Below, piece by piece: positions 7,243-16,503 of a DNA stretch of 64,000 bases (positions are counted from its first letter, which is position 1; the number at the start of each line of letters is the position of its first letter). The translations under genes and the position numbers were made by a program. This DNA is from Dyadobacter sediminis (GTDB taxonomy: Bacteria > Bacteroidota > Bacteroidia > Cytophagales > Spirosomataceae): NCBI RefSeq assembly GCF_005860765.1, contig NZ_VCEI01000025.1:124001-188000 (forward strand). The letters run 5' to 3'. The notes beneath the pieces are model-generated. The model worked only from the letters and a program-made list of their open reading frames with translations. It made no database searches and was not told the DNA's origin.

Positions 7243-9663
7243 ATGTTTAAAAGTTACCTTAAAATCGCCTTTCGTAACCTCTGGAAAAGCAAGGGTTATG
7301 CTTTTATCAATATTGCAGGCCTTGCCGTGGCATTCTGCATCAGCACTTTTTTGTTTCTGACCGCATACTTTGCCTTGTCCTTCGACAATTTTCACAAGGA
7401 TAACGAACGGTTGTATCAGGCTTATTTTTTCTCGAACGAGCCGGAAAAAGCAGAAAAAGTAGGCTCGATGCCTTTTCCGATTACGCCCGCACTCAAAGCC
7501 GAATTTCCCGAAATAGAAGGTGTTACAAGGGTTCTGAACGGCAGCAATGTGGTGGAATACAAAGGGAAATATTTTGATAAGCAAGTTCTTTTTACAGATC
7601 CGGATTTTCTGAAAATCTTTACGTTTCCGCTTGTAAAAGGCAGTCCGGAAACGGCACTTCAGGACCTGAGCAGCATAATCATTTCCGAAAATATGGCCGA
7701 AGCAGTGTTCGGAAAAGAAGATCCGTTGGGCAAGCCGCTTGATGTGGGTCTGGACGGCAGTAAAAAGCAGTATGTCGTAACGGGGATTTTAAAGGATTTT
7801 CCTGAAAATTCATCTATCAAATTTGATGCTTTTATAAGAAGCGAAAACGCAGCGAACTACCAGAATCAAAAAGATCAGTGGGATGCCTATTCGCATCGCG
7901 TATTTTTAAAATTAAACCCGAATACAGATCAGGCTTCTTTTGAAAAGCGCCTTAAACCGTTTTCAGCCAAATACTTCGGTGAAAATATCGCTTCATTGAA
8001 AAAGAAAGGAGCAAAGCCGGATGAAAAAGGAGATTTGTTTGCCGTACGGATAGAGCAGATCCGGAAAGTGCATTTTGACTCACAGATGTCCGGCGGAGGA
8101 AGTGCACCGCTTGCGCTTGTGTATGCGCTGATGGGAATCGGTTTTTTTATCCTGCTCATTGCCTGCATCAACTTCATCAACCTGAACGTGGCAAGATCTT
8201 TTATCCGTGCACGTGAAGTAGGCGTCCGCAAATCGCTCGGTGCATTGAAAAACCAGCTTTTTCTGCAGATATGGGGTGAAGCGGGCATCATCTGTTTTAT
8301 GGGTTTTCTGTCGGGAGTTATCCTGGCGGTTCTGCTGCTGCCTACTTTTAACGCCACTTTCCAGGGAAAATTAACTCTGGATTATTTGCTTCAGCCCGAT
8401 AAGTTAGCCATTCTGCTGAGCCTTTTCATACTTGTAACTTTGCTTGCGGGCGGTTATCCTGCGTGGCAGATGTCCAAGTTCAACGCGGTGGAAGTGCTGA
8501 AAGGAAAAGTTTCCCTGAAGAAGCCCGGTGTATTGCGTAACTCACTGATTGTAGCACAGTTTACTTTGTCAAGTCTGCTGATCTGCTGTACTGTTATTGC
8601 CATTCAGCAAGTGGATCATCTGAGAAAACAACCGCTGGGTTTTCAGAAAGAACAGGTCATCAGTATTCCGGTCGGGAAAAAGGTGAACGGACGTCAGGTG
8701 CTGATGCGGATGCGGAACAAACTGGAAGGTGATCCCAACGTACTCGGCATTACCGGAAGCGGTGTAAACCTCGGCGTAGGAATTGACAGAGGTACTTCAA
8801 GAAGTATTCTTGGGTTTACGTACAAGGAAAAGGAAGTCACAACAGACTGGCTGCATGTGGATTACGATTATTTAAAAACGCTGAATATCAAATTGCTGGC
8901 GGGCCGCGAGTTCAGCCCGGCTTATCCTTCGGATACGCTTGACCGGGTTATTATTACGGAAAGCATGGCCAGAATGATTGCAGAGCCCGAGCCGGTCGGT
9001 AAATTTTTCCAGACAGATACAGCCGGTGCCAAATACCAGATCATCGGCCTCATTCCCGACTTCAACCTGTATTCTTCCAAGAATGAAAAGAAGCCGATCA
9101 CCATGCATGTTTCCGGTTCGGAAGCGATCAATTATATATTTGTGCGCGTAACGCCGCAGAGCCTTAAAGGTGCTATGGACAAGTTCAGGGAAATCTGGGA
9201 TGAAGTGGCGCCCGGATCCGAATTTATTGGTTCCTATGTGGATGAAAATACAAATTCATGGTACCGCGAGGAAGAACAGCTTTCGCAGGTTTTCAGTCTG
9301 GCTTCCGGCATTGCCATTATGCTTTCCTGCCTCGGCCTTTTTGCTGTTGCACTGATTGTCATTGAGCAGCGTACCAAAGAAATCGGCGTTCGTAAAGTGC
9401 TGGGTGCAAGCATATCCAATCTGGTTTTTGTTCTGTCGCGTGACTTTGTGAAACTGGTGCTGGTCGCTATTTTCATCGCATCGCCGCTTGCGTGGTTTTT
9501 TATGCAGAAATGGCTGGATAATTACCCGTACCGCATTGAGATAAATCCATTGGTATTTGTTCTGGTCGGGCTTTCCGCCATCATCGTGGCAGTCTTTACC
9601 GTCAGTTTTCAAAGCATCAAGGCAGCATTGATGAACCCGGTAAATTCATTGAAAAGCGAATAA
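7243..9663 (+). CDS. FtsX/MacB-type ABC transporter permease, array copy 3
   Basis: An 806-residue double-FtsX permease starting MFKSYLKIAFRNLWKSK. The first FtsX block reads IACINFINLNVARSFIRAREVGVRKSLG, the second SCLGLFAVALIVIEQRTKEIGVRKVLG, and the tail MNPVNSLKSE carries Asn where the paralogues have Lys. The middle helix after the linker is rather Cys-rich (LSSLLICCTVIAI). Only 50 bp separate it from copy 4 with no terminator, so the two likely form an operon driven from the 7086 dyad and promoter. The nearest ATPase is more than 6 kb upstream. Confidence 0.93.
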   Translation: MFKSYLKIAFRNLWKSKGYAFINIAGLAVAFCISTFLFLTAYFALSFDNFHKDNERLYQAYFFSNEPEKAEKVGSMPFPITPALKAEFPEIEGVTRVLNGSNVVEYKGKYFDKQVLFTDPDFLKIFTFPLVKGSPETALQDLSSIIISENMAEAVFGKEDPLGKPLDVGLDGSKKQYVVTGILKDFPENSSIKFDAFIRSENAANYQNQKDQWDAYSHRVFLKLNPNTDQASFEKRLKPFSAKYFGENIASLKKKGAKPDEKGDLFAVRIEQIRKVHFDSQMSGGGSAPLALVYALMGIGFFILLIACINFINLNVARSFIRAREVGVRKSLGALKNQLFLQIWGEAGIICFMGFLSGVILAVLLLPTFNATFQGKLTLDYLLQPDKLAILLSLFILVTLLAGGYPAWQMSKFNAVEVLKGKVSLKKPGVLRNSLIVAQFTLSSLLICCTVIAIQQVDHLRKQPLGFQKEQVISIPVGKKVNGRQVLMRMRNKLEGDPNVLGITGSGVNLGVGIDRGTSRSILGFTYKEKEVTTDWLHVDYDYLKTLNIKLLAGREFSPAYPSDTLDRVIITESMARMIAEPEPVGKFFQTDTAGAKYQIIGLIPDFNLYSSKNEKKPITMHVSGSEAINYIFVRVTPQSLKGAMDKFREIWDEVAPGSEFIGSYVDENTNSWYREEEQLSQVFSLASGIAIMLSCLGLFAVALIVIEQRTKEIGVRKVLGASISNLVFVLSRDFVKLVLVAIFIASPLAWFFMQKWLDNYPYRIEINPLVFVLVGLSAIIVAVFTVSFQSIKAALMNPVNSLKSE

Positions 9664-9713
9664 ATTGTCGTGTGATGACAAGCGAGTAATATCCCAATCC
9701 ATACTATAAAGCC

Positions 9714-12092
9714 ATGATCAAGAATTATCTGCTGATTGCACTGCGCAATCTTGCCAAAAACAAAGTTTACTCATTCATCAATATTACTGGCCTTGCCGTC
9801 GGGATTGCCATTGCCATGCTGATCGGCCTTTGGGTCTGGGATGAACTTTCCTATAATAAATACCACAGGAATTACGACAAGATTGTGCAGGCATGGGTAA
9901 GCCAGACTTTTAATGAACAAACGGGCAGCGGCACGGCTGTTTCCATTCCGGCGGCTGTTGAAATGACCACCAAGTATTCGGCCGATTTCAAATATACGTC
10001 ACTTGCTTCCTGGAATAACAGTCATTTACTTACGAATGGCGAAAAGAAAATCAATAAACCGGGCATGTATGCACAGCCGGATCTGCCTGAAATGCTTTCT
10101 TTGAAAATGATCCGCGGCGATTATGCCAGTGCACTGAAAAACCCGGGTTCCATCATCATAGCGGAGTCTGTAGCCAAAGCACTTTTCGGAAATGAAGATC
10201 CGCTGAACAAAACGCTCAAACTGGATATCAGGAAAGATGTTAAAATTACGGGCGTTTATGAAGACATTCCGTTCAATTCTGATTTCAGAGAACTGATGCT
10301 TGTCTTGCCGTGGAACGATTATCTGGTTTCCGAAAACTGGCTTAAAAATGCGCAGACGCAATGGGGAAATCATTCGTTCCAGTTTTTTGCACAGGTTGCG
10401 GATCAGGCGGATATTGATAAAGTGTCGCTTAAGATAAAAGATGTGGAGCTGCCGCATGCATTTTCCAAAACGGACAAGCCGCAGTATTTCCTGCATCCGA
10501 TGAGCCGCTGGCACTTGTATTCCGAGTTCAAAGACGGCAAAAACGTAGGCGGAAGCATTCAGTTTGTGTGGCTGTTCAGCATCATCGGCGTTTTTGTGCT
10601 GCTGCTTGCCTGCATTAATTTCATGAACCTGAGCACTGCACGTTCGGAAAAGCGTGCGAAGGAAGTCGGAATCCGGAAATCCATCGGTTCATTGCGGAAC
10701 CAGCTGATTTTTCAGTTTCTGAGCGAATCTTTTCTGGTTGTCATTTTGGCGCTTGTACTCGCTGTCCTCATTGTTTTGCTGGCGCTTCCTGCCTTTAATG
10801 AATTGTCCGGCAAGCATGTAAGTCTTCCGTTTGCCTATTTTCAGTTCTGGCTGGCCATTCTTGTATTTGCTTTGTTCACCGGTCTTATTTCAGGAAGTTA
10901 CCCGGCATTTTACCTTTCTTCTTTCAACCCGCTGGCTGTTCTGAAAGGTACCTTTAAAGTTGGCAAATGGTCGGCTGTGCCGCGTAAAGTAATGGTTGTC
11001 ATGCAGTTTACCGTTTCCATTACGCTCATTATCGGAACAATCATCGTTTTTCAGCAAATTCAACATGCCAAAAACCGGCCGGTCGGTTACGACCGGCAGG
11101 GATTGCTTCAGATCCGCATTTCACCAAATATCTTCGGAAAGTATTATCCGCTTCGTGACGATCTTTTGAAAACAGGCATGGTCAGTGAAATGAGCGAATC
11201 TTCCAGCCCGACCACGGATATTTATTCCAATCAGATCGGTTTTGAGTGGGAAGGAATGACACCCGGTTCCGTGCCGCTTTTCGGGACAATTGCATGTACG
11301 CATGATTTCGGAAAGACAATCGGCTGGAAAATTATAGAAGGCCGTGATTTTTCACGCGATTATTCTACTGATACAGCTGCATTTATCCTGAATGAATCAG
11401 CGGTCAAACTGACGGGAATCAAAAATATCATTGGCAAAACAATCCGTTTTAACGGCAAGCCGCGGCAGGTCGTGGGTGTCGTCAAGGATATGGTCATGCA
11501 GTCGCCGTATGAGCCGGCCATGCCAACTGTTTTTCTGATGGATTACGAATGGGCCAATCTGATCAATATCAAGCTGGCACCGGGTGTTCCGGTTGACAAG
11601 GCACTGAAAAGGGTAGAGGCCGTTTTCCGCAAACACGATCCGGATTCTCCGTTCGAGTTCAAGTTTGCCGATGAGGAATACGATGCCAAGTTCCGCTCTG
11701 AAGAAAGAATCGGAAAGCTGGCCCGTGTATTTGCCGTGCTGGCCGTATTTATTTCCTGCCTCGGACTGTTCGGGCTTGCCGCCTACACGGCCGAGCAGCG
11801 TACAAAGGAAATCGGGATTCGCAAGGCGCTTGGCGCAAGCGTAGCGCAGATGTGGGCCATGCTTTCCAAAGAATTTGTTTATCTTGTTACGATTTCCTGC
11901 ATCATTGCTTCGCCTATCGCCTTGTATTTCCTGAATGACTGGCTTCAAAAATACCAGTATCATATTGAACTGAGCTGGGTTGTGTTCGCTGTTTCTGCAT
12001 TTACCGCTATTGTCATTACGCTTTTGACTGTGAGTTTTCAGGCTATAAAAGCAGCATTGATGAACCCGGTAAAATCTTTGCGGAGCGAGTAG
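9714..12092 (+). CDS. FtsX/MacB-type ABC transporter permease, array copy 4
   Basis: A 792-residue double-FtsX permease (MIKNYLLIALRNLAKNK). The first block is LACINFMNLSTARSEKRAKEVGIRKSIG and the second SCLGLFGLAAYTAEQRTKEIGIRKALG, with tail MNPVKSLRSE. The first periplasmic loop is distinctive, with an SQTFNEQTGSGTAVSIP segment near its start where other copies differ. It follows copy 3 after 50 bp and probably shares its transcript. A pair of two permeases could assemble as a heterodimer, since ABC exporters of this fold work as dimers; that is an inference only. Confidence 0.93.
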   Translation: MIKNYLLIALRNLAKNKVYSFINITGLAVGIAIAMLIGLWVWDELSYNKYHRNYDKIVQAWVSQTFNEQTGSGTAVSIPAAVEMTTKYSADFKYTSLASWNNSHLLTNGEKKINKPGMYAQPDLPEMLSLKMIRGDYASALKNPGSIIIAESVAKALFGNEDPLNKTLKLDIRKDVKITGVYEDIPFNSDFRELMLVLPWNDYLVSENWLKNAQTQWGNHSFQFFAQVADQADIDKVSLKIKDVELPHAFSKTDKPQYFLHPMSRWHLYSEFKDGKNVGGSIQFVWLFSIIGVFVLLLACINFMNLSTARSEKRAKEVGIRKSIGSLRNQLIFQFLSESFLVVILALVLAVLIVLLALPAFNELSGKHVSLPFAYFQFWLAILVFALFTGLISGSYPAFYLSSFNPLAVLKGTFKVGKWSAVPRKVMVVMQFTVSITLIIGTIIVFQQIQHAKNRPVGYDRQGLLQIRISPNIFGKYYPLRDDLLKTGMVSEMSESSSPTTDIYSNQIGFEWEGMTPGSVPLFGTIACTHDFGKTIGWKIIEGRDFSRDYSTDTAAFILNESAVKLTGIKNIIGKTIRFNGKPRQVVGVVKDMVMQSPYEPAMPTVFLMDYEWANLINIKLAPGVPVDKALKRVEAVFRKHDPDSPFEFKFADEEYDAKFRSEERIGKLARVFAVLAVFISCLGLFGLAAYTAEQRTKEIGIRKALGASVAQMWAMLSKEFVYLVTISCIIASPIALYFLNDWLQKYQYHIELSWVVFAVSAFTAIVITLLTVSFQAIKAALMNPVKSLRSE

Positions 12093-12241
12093 TATTTAAC
12101 CGGATGAAAGCGATTGGTCGATAAAATCAGGCATACTGTCTGCCAGCAGAGCCCAGTGGCAGATCGGGGTTCAGGTGCATTAAACGTTTGTGAAAAAAGG
12201 TCCTCTAACCTTCATAAACAAACACTTTAATACTTGAAACC

Positions 12242-12628
12242 ATGAAAAAGATCATCTTAGCCATCGCAACAGTCATTGCTCTGACAGCAGGAAACAGCTT
12301 CGCACAACGCCCATATGGCAGGCATGAAATTCCGGCTGCAGAAAATTCGCGGATAGATGATATCAATGAAAATATCCGGATCAGCAAACTGAACGAAATT
12401 GTAAATCTTTCCCGCAAGCAGGAAAAGCAGCTGAAAAGAATTAAAGACCATTATGACCGCCTGCAATCGTCCAACAGAAGATATAATTCGCATCGGGATT
12501 TCCGGCGGCTGGAGACCCGGAAGCAGCAGGAAATACTTTCTGTACTGACTCCGGTTCAGCGCCAGCGCTTGTATGCCTATCAGCACGCCAACCGCCTTGA
12601 CAGCAAATACCGTAGCCGAAGAGGATAA
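12242..12628 (+). CDS. small exported Spy/CpxP-like protein
   Basis: A 128-residue protein with a signal peptide (MKKIILAIATVIALTAG...FAQ), then a very basic, mostly helical mature part. It contains LSRKQEKQLKRI and, near the C-terminus, LTPVQRQRLYAYQ. The spaced LTxxQ-like motifs recall Spy/CpxP-type periplasmic chaperones and sensors, although the match is short and the protein is more basic than typical members. It ends in a basic run (SKYRSRRG). It has its own terminator at 12656-12705. A place inside an envelope-transport cluster fits a periplasmic stress role, which is not proven. Confidence 0.65.
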   Translation: MKKIILAIATVIALTAGNSFAQRPYGRHEIPAAENSRIDDINENIRISKLNEIVNLSRKQEKQLKRIKDHYDRLQSSNRRYNSHRDFRRLETRKQQEILSVLTPVQRQRLYAYQHANRLDSKYRSRRG

Positions 12629-12655
12629 GCACGAGTAAAGCACCAAGCTAACCAT

Positions 12656-12705
12656 AAAAAAGCAACCCGTATCAGGCAAGTTTATGCCGGTGCAGGTTGC
12701 TTTTT
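12656..12705 (+). terminator. intrinsic terminator after the Spy-like gene
   Basis: AAAAAGCAACC at 12657-12667 pairs with GGTTGCTTTTT at 12695-12705 around a loop that itself holds a small inner hairpin (AGGCA...TGCC). The T run lies on the plus strand. Confidence 0.75.
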
Positions 12706-12775
12706 AATTTGCCGTTACAGATAAAAAAACGCCTGCCGTTCAAATTTAAAATGTGCCGTTTAACATTATTCCACC

Positions 12776-12801
12776 AAGTACCTTGCATCACAAAGTACCT
12801 T
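12776..12801. promoter_or_regulatory. direct-repeat and dyad motif upstream of the beta-barrel gene
   Basis: AAGTACCTT occurs at 12776-12784 and again at 12793-12801, 17 bp apart. The span TACCTTG-CATCA-CAAAGTA (12779-12797) is also an imperfect dyad with one mismatch. It is 143 bp before the ATG at 12944. It looks like a binding site for a small dimeric repressor; a PadR-type regulator is one possibility, from memory of similar motifs and not verified. Confidence 0.4.
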
Positions 12802-12943
12802 AGTATACATTTGTTTGTCAATTGAGAGTTGATGTAAAATGATGTAAATCCGACATTTCTGAATAATCTTTTTAAAAGAGCCACAGGCACTTATCGGATT
12901 TGCTATGCCTTTTTTGAATCTGTTAGCCATCTAAAATTTAGCT

Positions 12944-15382
12944 ATGAAAACCATTTTTTCTTACCTTTTTTTCCTTTTGATTTACGGTTTGGTCTGTCTC
13001 AGCAAGCCTGCCCTTGGTCAGACGGTTCATTCCGGAAGCACCATTTCAGGCGTTGTCAAAGATTCGGTCACCGGAAAGCCGCTCGATTACATTACTATCA
13101 ATCTGATGACGGATAAAGACGTAGCATTAAAGGCTGATTTTACCAAAACGGACGGATCATTTGCTTTCCGGAACCTCAAACCCATCAAATATACAGTCGT
13201 GATTGTAGGCGTTGGTTACCGGAACAAATCGGTTGAAGCCGATCTTTCGGACAGTACAAAAAGGATTACGGAGCTTGGGCCGGTTTTCATTGCACCAAGT
13301 GTTACTGGTCTGAAAGAAGTGACCGTAACAAGTATCAAGCCCATTGTAAAACAGGAAGTTGACCGCATGTCGTATGATCTGCAGGCTGATCCGGAAAGCA
13401 AGGTGTTCAGCGTACTGGAAATGATGCGGAAAGTACCTTATCTTTCACTGGATGCGGACGATAATATTTATCTGAAGGGAAACGCAGATTTCAGAATTCT
13501 GATTAATGGAAAGCCGTCGAGTATGGTGGAAAGAAGTTACAAGGAAGTTTTGAGGAGCATGCCTGCGTCTTCCATCCAGCGGATTGAAGTCATTACAACG
13601 CCGCCTGCCAAGTACGATGCGGAAGGTTTGGCGGGCATTATCAATATCATTACCAATAAAAAGGTTGATAACGGTTACAGCGGCACCATTAACGTCAGCG
13701 AACGCTTTCCGATCGGAGGACCCGGGTTTGGCGGTTCACTTTCTGCTAAGCTTGGCAAGTTGGGAATGACGGCTCTTGCGGGTGGCAGTCAGTATAATAC
13801 GCCTTCCACGCAGAATATGCTTTATCAGAAAAATTTTGGTTCTGAACCGACAAACCTGTTTCAGAACGGATCGGCAAAATCGGCGTACAGGAACGGCTAT
13901 ATCGGTTATGAAGTAACTTACGAGCTGGACAGCCTGAACCTTTTCAGCGCACAGATCAATCTGAACGGAAGCAGATCGGACGGTTCGGGGTTTCAGCGTT
14001 CCGCACTCAGCGGCAACAGCGGAATTTTGCAGGGATATGAAATCATCAACAACAATGACGGAAAAGGAAGCGGTATGGATGCTGCCTTGAATTATCAAAA
14101 GGGTTTTAAAGCTGATAAAAACAGGCTGCTCACTTTCTCTTACCGTTACTATGGTTTCAACAACATTCAGAACAGCAATCTTTCCATTTTGGACCGGATC
14201 AATTATGAAACGCCGGATTACCGGCAGATCAATGACCAGCGCTTCGCGGAGCAGACTTTTCAGGTCGATTTTGTTTATCCGGTAAAAAAACTGGGCATTG
14301 AAGCAGGTATAAAAGGCATTATGCGCGACAATAACAGCGATTTTCGTTACAGCATTTTCAATGCCGAAAACAAATTGTTCGAGATTGATCGGGGTATGAG
14401 CAACATGTTCAGCAACACGCAGAATGTGTTCGGTGCTTACAATACGTACCAGTACAATTTCAAGAAATGGGGATTTAAAGCAGGTGCAAGGATTGAACAG
14501 ACCATTGTAAATGCCGATTTCATTTCTACGGATTCCAGAGTAAAACAAAACTATTTCAATGTAATTCCGTCTGTTTCCATTAACCGCAAGATGAAGGATA
14601 ACAGCGGTCTGAACTTTGGTTATACGCAGAGGATACAGCGGCCGGGCATTTATCAGCTGAACCCGTTCATTGACCGTTCCAATCCGAGTTTTGAAAGAAC
14701 AGGCAATCCGGGTTTGCGGCCGGCATTCGTGCACGATCTGCAGCTGGGCTACAGCAAGTCAAAGAAGGCATCCGTTAATTTCGGTATAGGGTATACGCAG
14801 TTTAAAGACCTGATTTTTGGCGTTGCGGTTTTCAATCCGGAAACGGGTGTCACCCGCACTTCTTTCGGAAATACGGGCCGGGCAAGACTGATCAGCGGAA
14901 ACCTTAACCTGAATTACCCGATTTCAAAAGAATGGAATTTCAGTATGAACATGCGGCTGGCGCATGGAAAAGTAGAAGGGATTGTGAACGGCGCGCAGAT
15001 CACAAACAGCGGACTGATGTATCAGTTGGCTGTTTCCAGCGGTTACCGTCTTCCAAAAGACTGGCGGGTTAATGCCAATCTGAACATTTATGGCCCGAAC
15101 CTGAATTTGCAGGGAACATCCAATTCCATGGTCAGTCCGTCTTTCAGTATTAACAAAGATATTATCAAAGACAAACTGACTTTTTCGGCTGCGGCGAACA
15201 ATCCGTTTACCAAATTCCGGAAATACCATACCGAAACCTCCGGGCCGAATTTTTCACAATACAATGACAGAAGAGATTATTTCCGGTCTTTCAACCTGAG
15301 CGTAAACTACAAATTCGGCCGTCTGAAAGAAGCAATCCAAAAAAACAAGCGTAGCATCCGCAACGACGACGTGCAGAACTGA
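12944..15382 (+). CDS. outer-membrane beta-barrel protein with carboxypeptidase-like regulatory domain
   Basis: An 812-residue outer-membrane receptor-like protein. It has a signal peptide (to about residue 25, ALGQ), a CarboxypepD_reg-like beta-sandwich (about 32-110; ISGVVKDSVTGKPLDYITINL), a plug-like region (about 115-235) and an OMP_b-brl_3-type barrel to the C-terminus. The plug contains MSYDLQADPESK and ILINGKPSSMVER, usual for this TonB-receptor-related family, and GLAGIINIITNKK as in TonB plug domains. There is no SusD partner nearby, so it is unlikely to be a SusC. It interrupts the permease array and is followed by the 203-bp repeat array rather than a clear terminator. Ligand is unknown. 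Confidence 0.88.
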   Translation: MKTIFSYLFFLLIYGLVCLSKPALGQTVHSGSTISGVVKDSVTGKPLDYITINLMTDKDVALKADFTKTDGSFAFRNLKPIKYTVVIVGVGYRNKSVEADLSDSTKRITELGPVFIAPSVTGLKEVTVTSIKPIVKQEVDRMSYDLQADPESKVFSVLEMMRKVPYLSLDADDNIYLKGNADFRILINGKPSSMVERSYKEVLRSMPASSIQRIEVITTPPAKYDAEGLAGIINIITNKKVDNGYSGTINVSERFPIGGPGFGGSLSAKLGKLGMTALAGGSQYNTPSTQNMLYQKNFGSEPTNLFQNGSAKSAYRNGYIGYEVTYELDSLNLFSAQINLNGSRSDGSGFQRSALSGNSGILQGYEIINNNDGKGSGMDAALNYQKGFKADKNRLLTFSYRYYGFNNIQNSNLSILDRINYETPDYRQINDQRFAEQTFQVDFVYPVKKLGIEAGIKGIMRDNNSDFRYSIFNAENKLFEIDRGMSNMFSNTQNVFGAYNTYQYNFKKWGFKAGARIEQTIVNADFISTDSRVKQNYFNVIPSVSINRKMKDNSGLNFGYTQRIQRPGIYQLNPFIDRSNPSFERTGNPGLRPAFVHDLQLGYSKSKKASVNFGIGYTQFKDLIFGVAVFNPETGVTRTSFGNTGRARLISGNLNLNYPISKEWNFSMNMRLAHGKVEGIVNGAQITNSGLMYQLAVSSGYRLPKDWRVNANLNIYGPNLNLQGTSNSMVSPSFSINKDIIKDKLTFSAAANNPFTKFRKYHTETSGPNFSQYNDRRDYFRSFNLSVNYKFGRLKEAIQKNKRSIRNDDVQN

Positions 15383-15455
15383 AAGGAAAATGCGACAGGC
15401 ATGTTTTATTAAGAGTGCGGCAGCCTTTATTAGTAACCGCATAGTTCCAGAAATA

Positions 15456-16290
15456 CAGGAAGCCGCTCTGCGGCCAGTTGTGAACAATGAAGGGCTTATT
15501 TTGCATACGTAAAATCAGCTCCGCAGGAGCTACCTGTTTATAGCAAAGCAAATTCATATTTGTTTTTTGTTGCTCCGGAGGAGCATCCTTGGGTTGACCT
15601 ATAATCAGGAGGCCCCGCCGGGGCCGATGGTATTTGTGGCAATGCTATTGCTATAAACAGGGAGCCGCTCCGCGGCCAATTGTGAACAATGAAGGGCTTA
15701 TTTTGCATACGTAAAATTAGCTCCGGAGGAGCTAACTGTTTATAGCAAAGGAAATTTGTGCGAGTTTTTTGTTGCTCCGGAGGAGTATTTTTTGGATTGA
15801 CAAATGATAAGGAGGCCCCGCCGGGGCCCAATGGTATTTGTGGCAATGTTATTGCTATAAACAGGGAGCCGCTCTGCGGCAGGCCTTAAACAAGAAAGGG
15901 TTTTTTTTACATACGTAAAATCAGCTCCGGAGGAGCTAACTGTTTATAGCAAAGGAAATTTGTGCGAGTTTTTTGTTGCTCCGGAGGAGTATTTTTGGAT
16001 TGACAAATGGTAAGGAGGCCCCGCCGGGGCCCAATGGTATTTGTGGCAATGTTATTGCTATAAACAGGAAGCCGCTCTGCGGCAGGCCTTAAACAAGAAA
16101 GGTTTTTTTTACATATGCAAAGTCAGCTCCGGAGGAGCTAACTGTTTATAGCAAAGGAGATTTACATGAGTTTTTTGTTGCTCCGGAGGAGCATCCTTGG
16201 GTTGACCTATAATCAGGAGGCCCCGCCGGGGCCGATGGTATTTGTGTCGGTGCAATCTCTACAAACAGGAAGCCGCTCCGTGGCAGGCGG
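15456..16290. repeat. tandem array of four roughly 203-bp palindrome-rich units
   Basis: The anchor CAGGRAGCCGCTC recurs at 15456, 15658, 15862, 16065 and 16266 (periods 202, 204, 203, 201). Each unit holds GCCGCTCYGCGGC, AGCTCC-GGAGGAGCT, a second GCTCCGGAGGAG near 66 bp later and GGCCCCGCCGGGGCC. CTGTTTATAGCAA and its exact complement TTGCTATAAACAG bracket about 127 bp of each unit (15534-15660 in the first). The stretch fills nearly all of the 1.1-kb gap between 15383 and 16503. Antisense open frames in it are a by-product of the repeats. The element could be a MITE-like mobile repeat or a structured RNA; no transposase is present. Confidence 0.85.
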
Positions 16291-16357
16291 CAAACAATAA
16301 ATGGCCTAATTGCCGGATCAAGCATTTGGATCGATGCCCGTTCAGTGCTGTACAAAC

Positions 16358-16373
16358 TGTTCAATATCGAACA
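16358..16373. promoter_or_regulatory. 16-bp dyad TGTYC-N6-GRACA, site 3
   Basis: TGTTCAATATCGAACA, a perfect outer dyad 130 bp before the start of permease copy 5. TGGTACAGGATTT follows, with GG at 16438, 65 bp after the dyad. Confidence 0.65.
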
Positions 16374-16503
16374 GATTACTTTTAAATTATTTATGTAAAT
16401 AGCTTATATTCAGATATTTATGTAATTGGTACAGGATTTATACTTCCGAAAGTATGAAAGTTGCATCTTTCTTGAACCTGATTAATTATTTTCCTGAAAA
16501 GCC

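Noticed and set aside
13736..14734. 332-codon antisense frame inside the beta-barrel gene
   Set aside because: It is a shadow of the beta-barrel gene at 12944-15382, shows no signal, motif or own start context, and its composition follows the sense gene.
15456..16290. Possible CRISPR array
   Set aside because: Repeat units are about 203 bp, contiguous and palindromic, without unique spacers of 25-45 bp and without cas genes.
15291..16364. Antisense frames in the repeat array (including PSAPAGPPDYRST-type peptides)
   Set aside because: They recur only because the DNA unit recurs; the peptides have no start context or conserved domain. Kept as DNA repeats.
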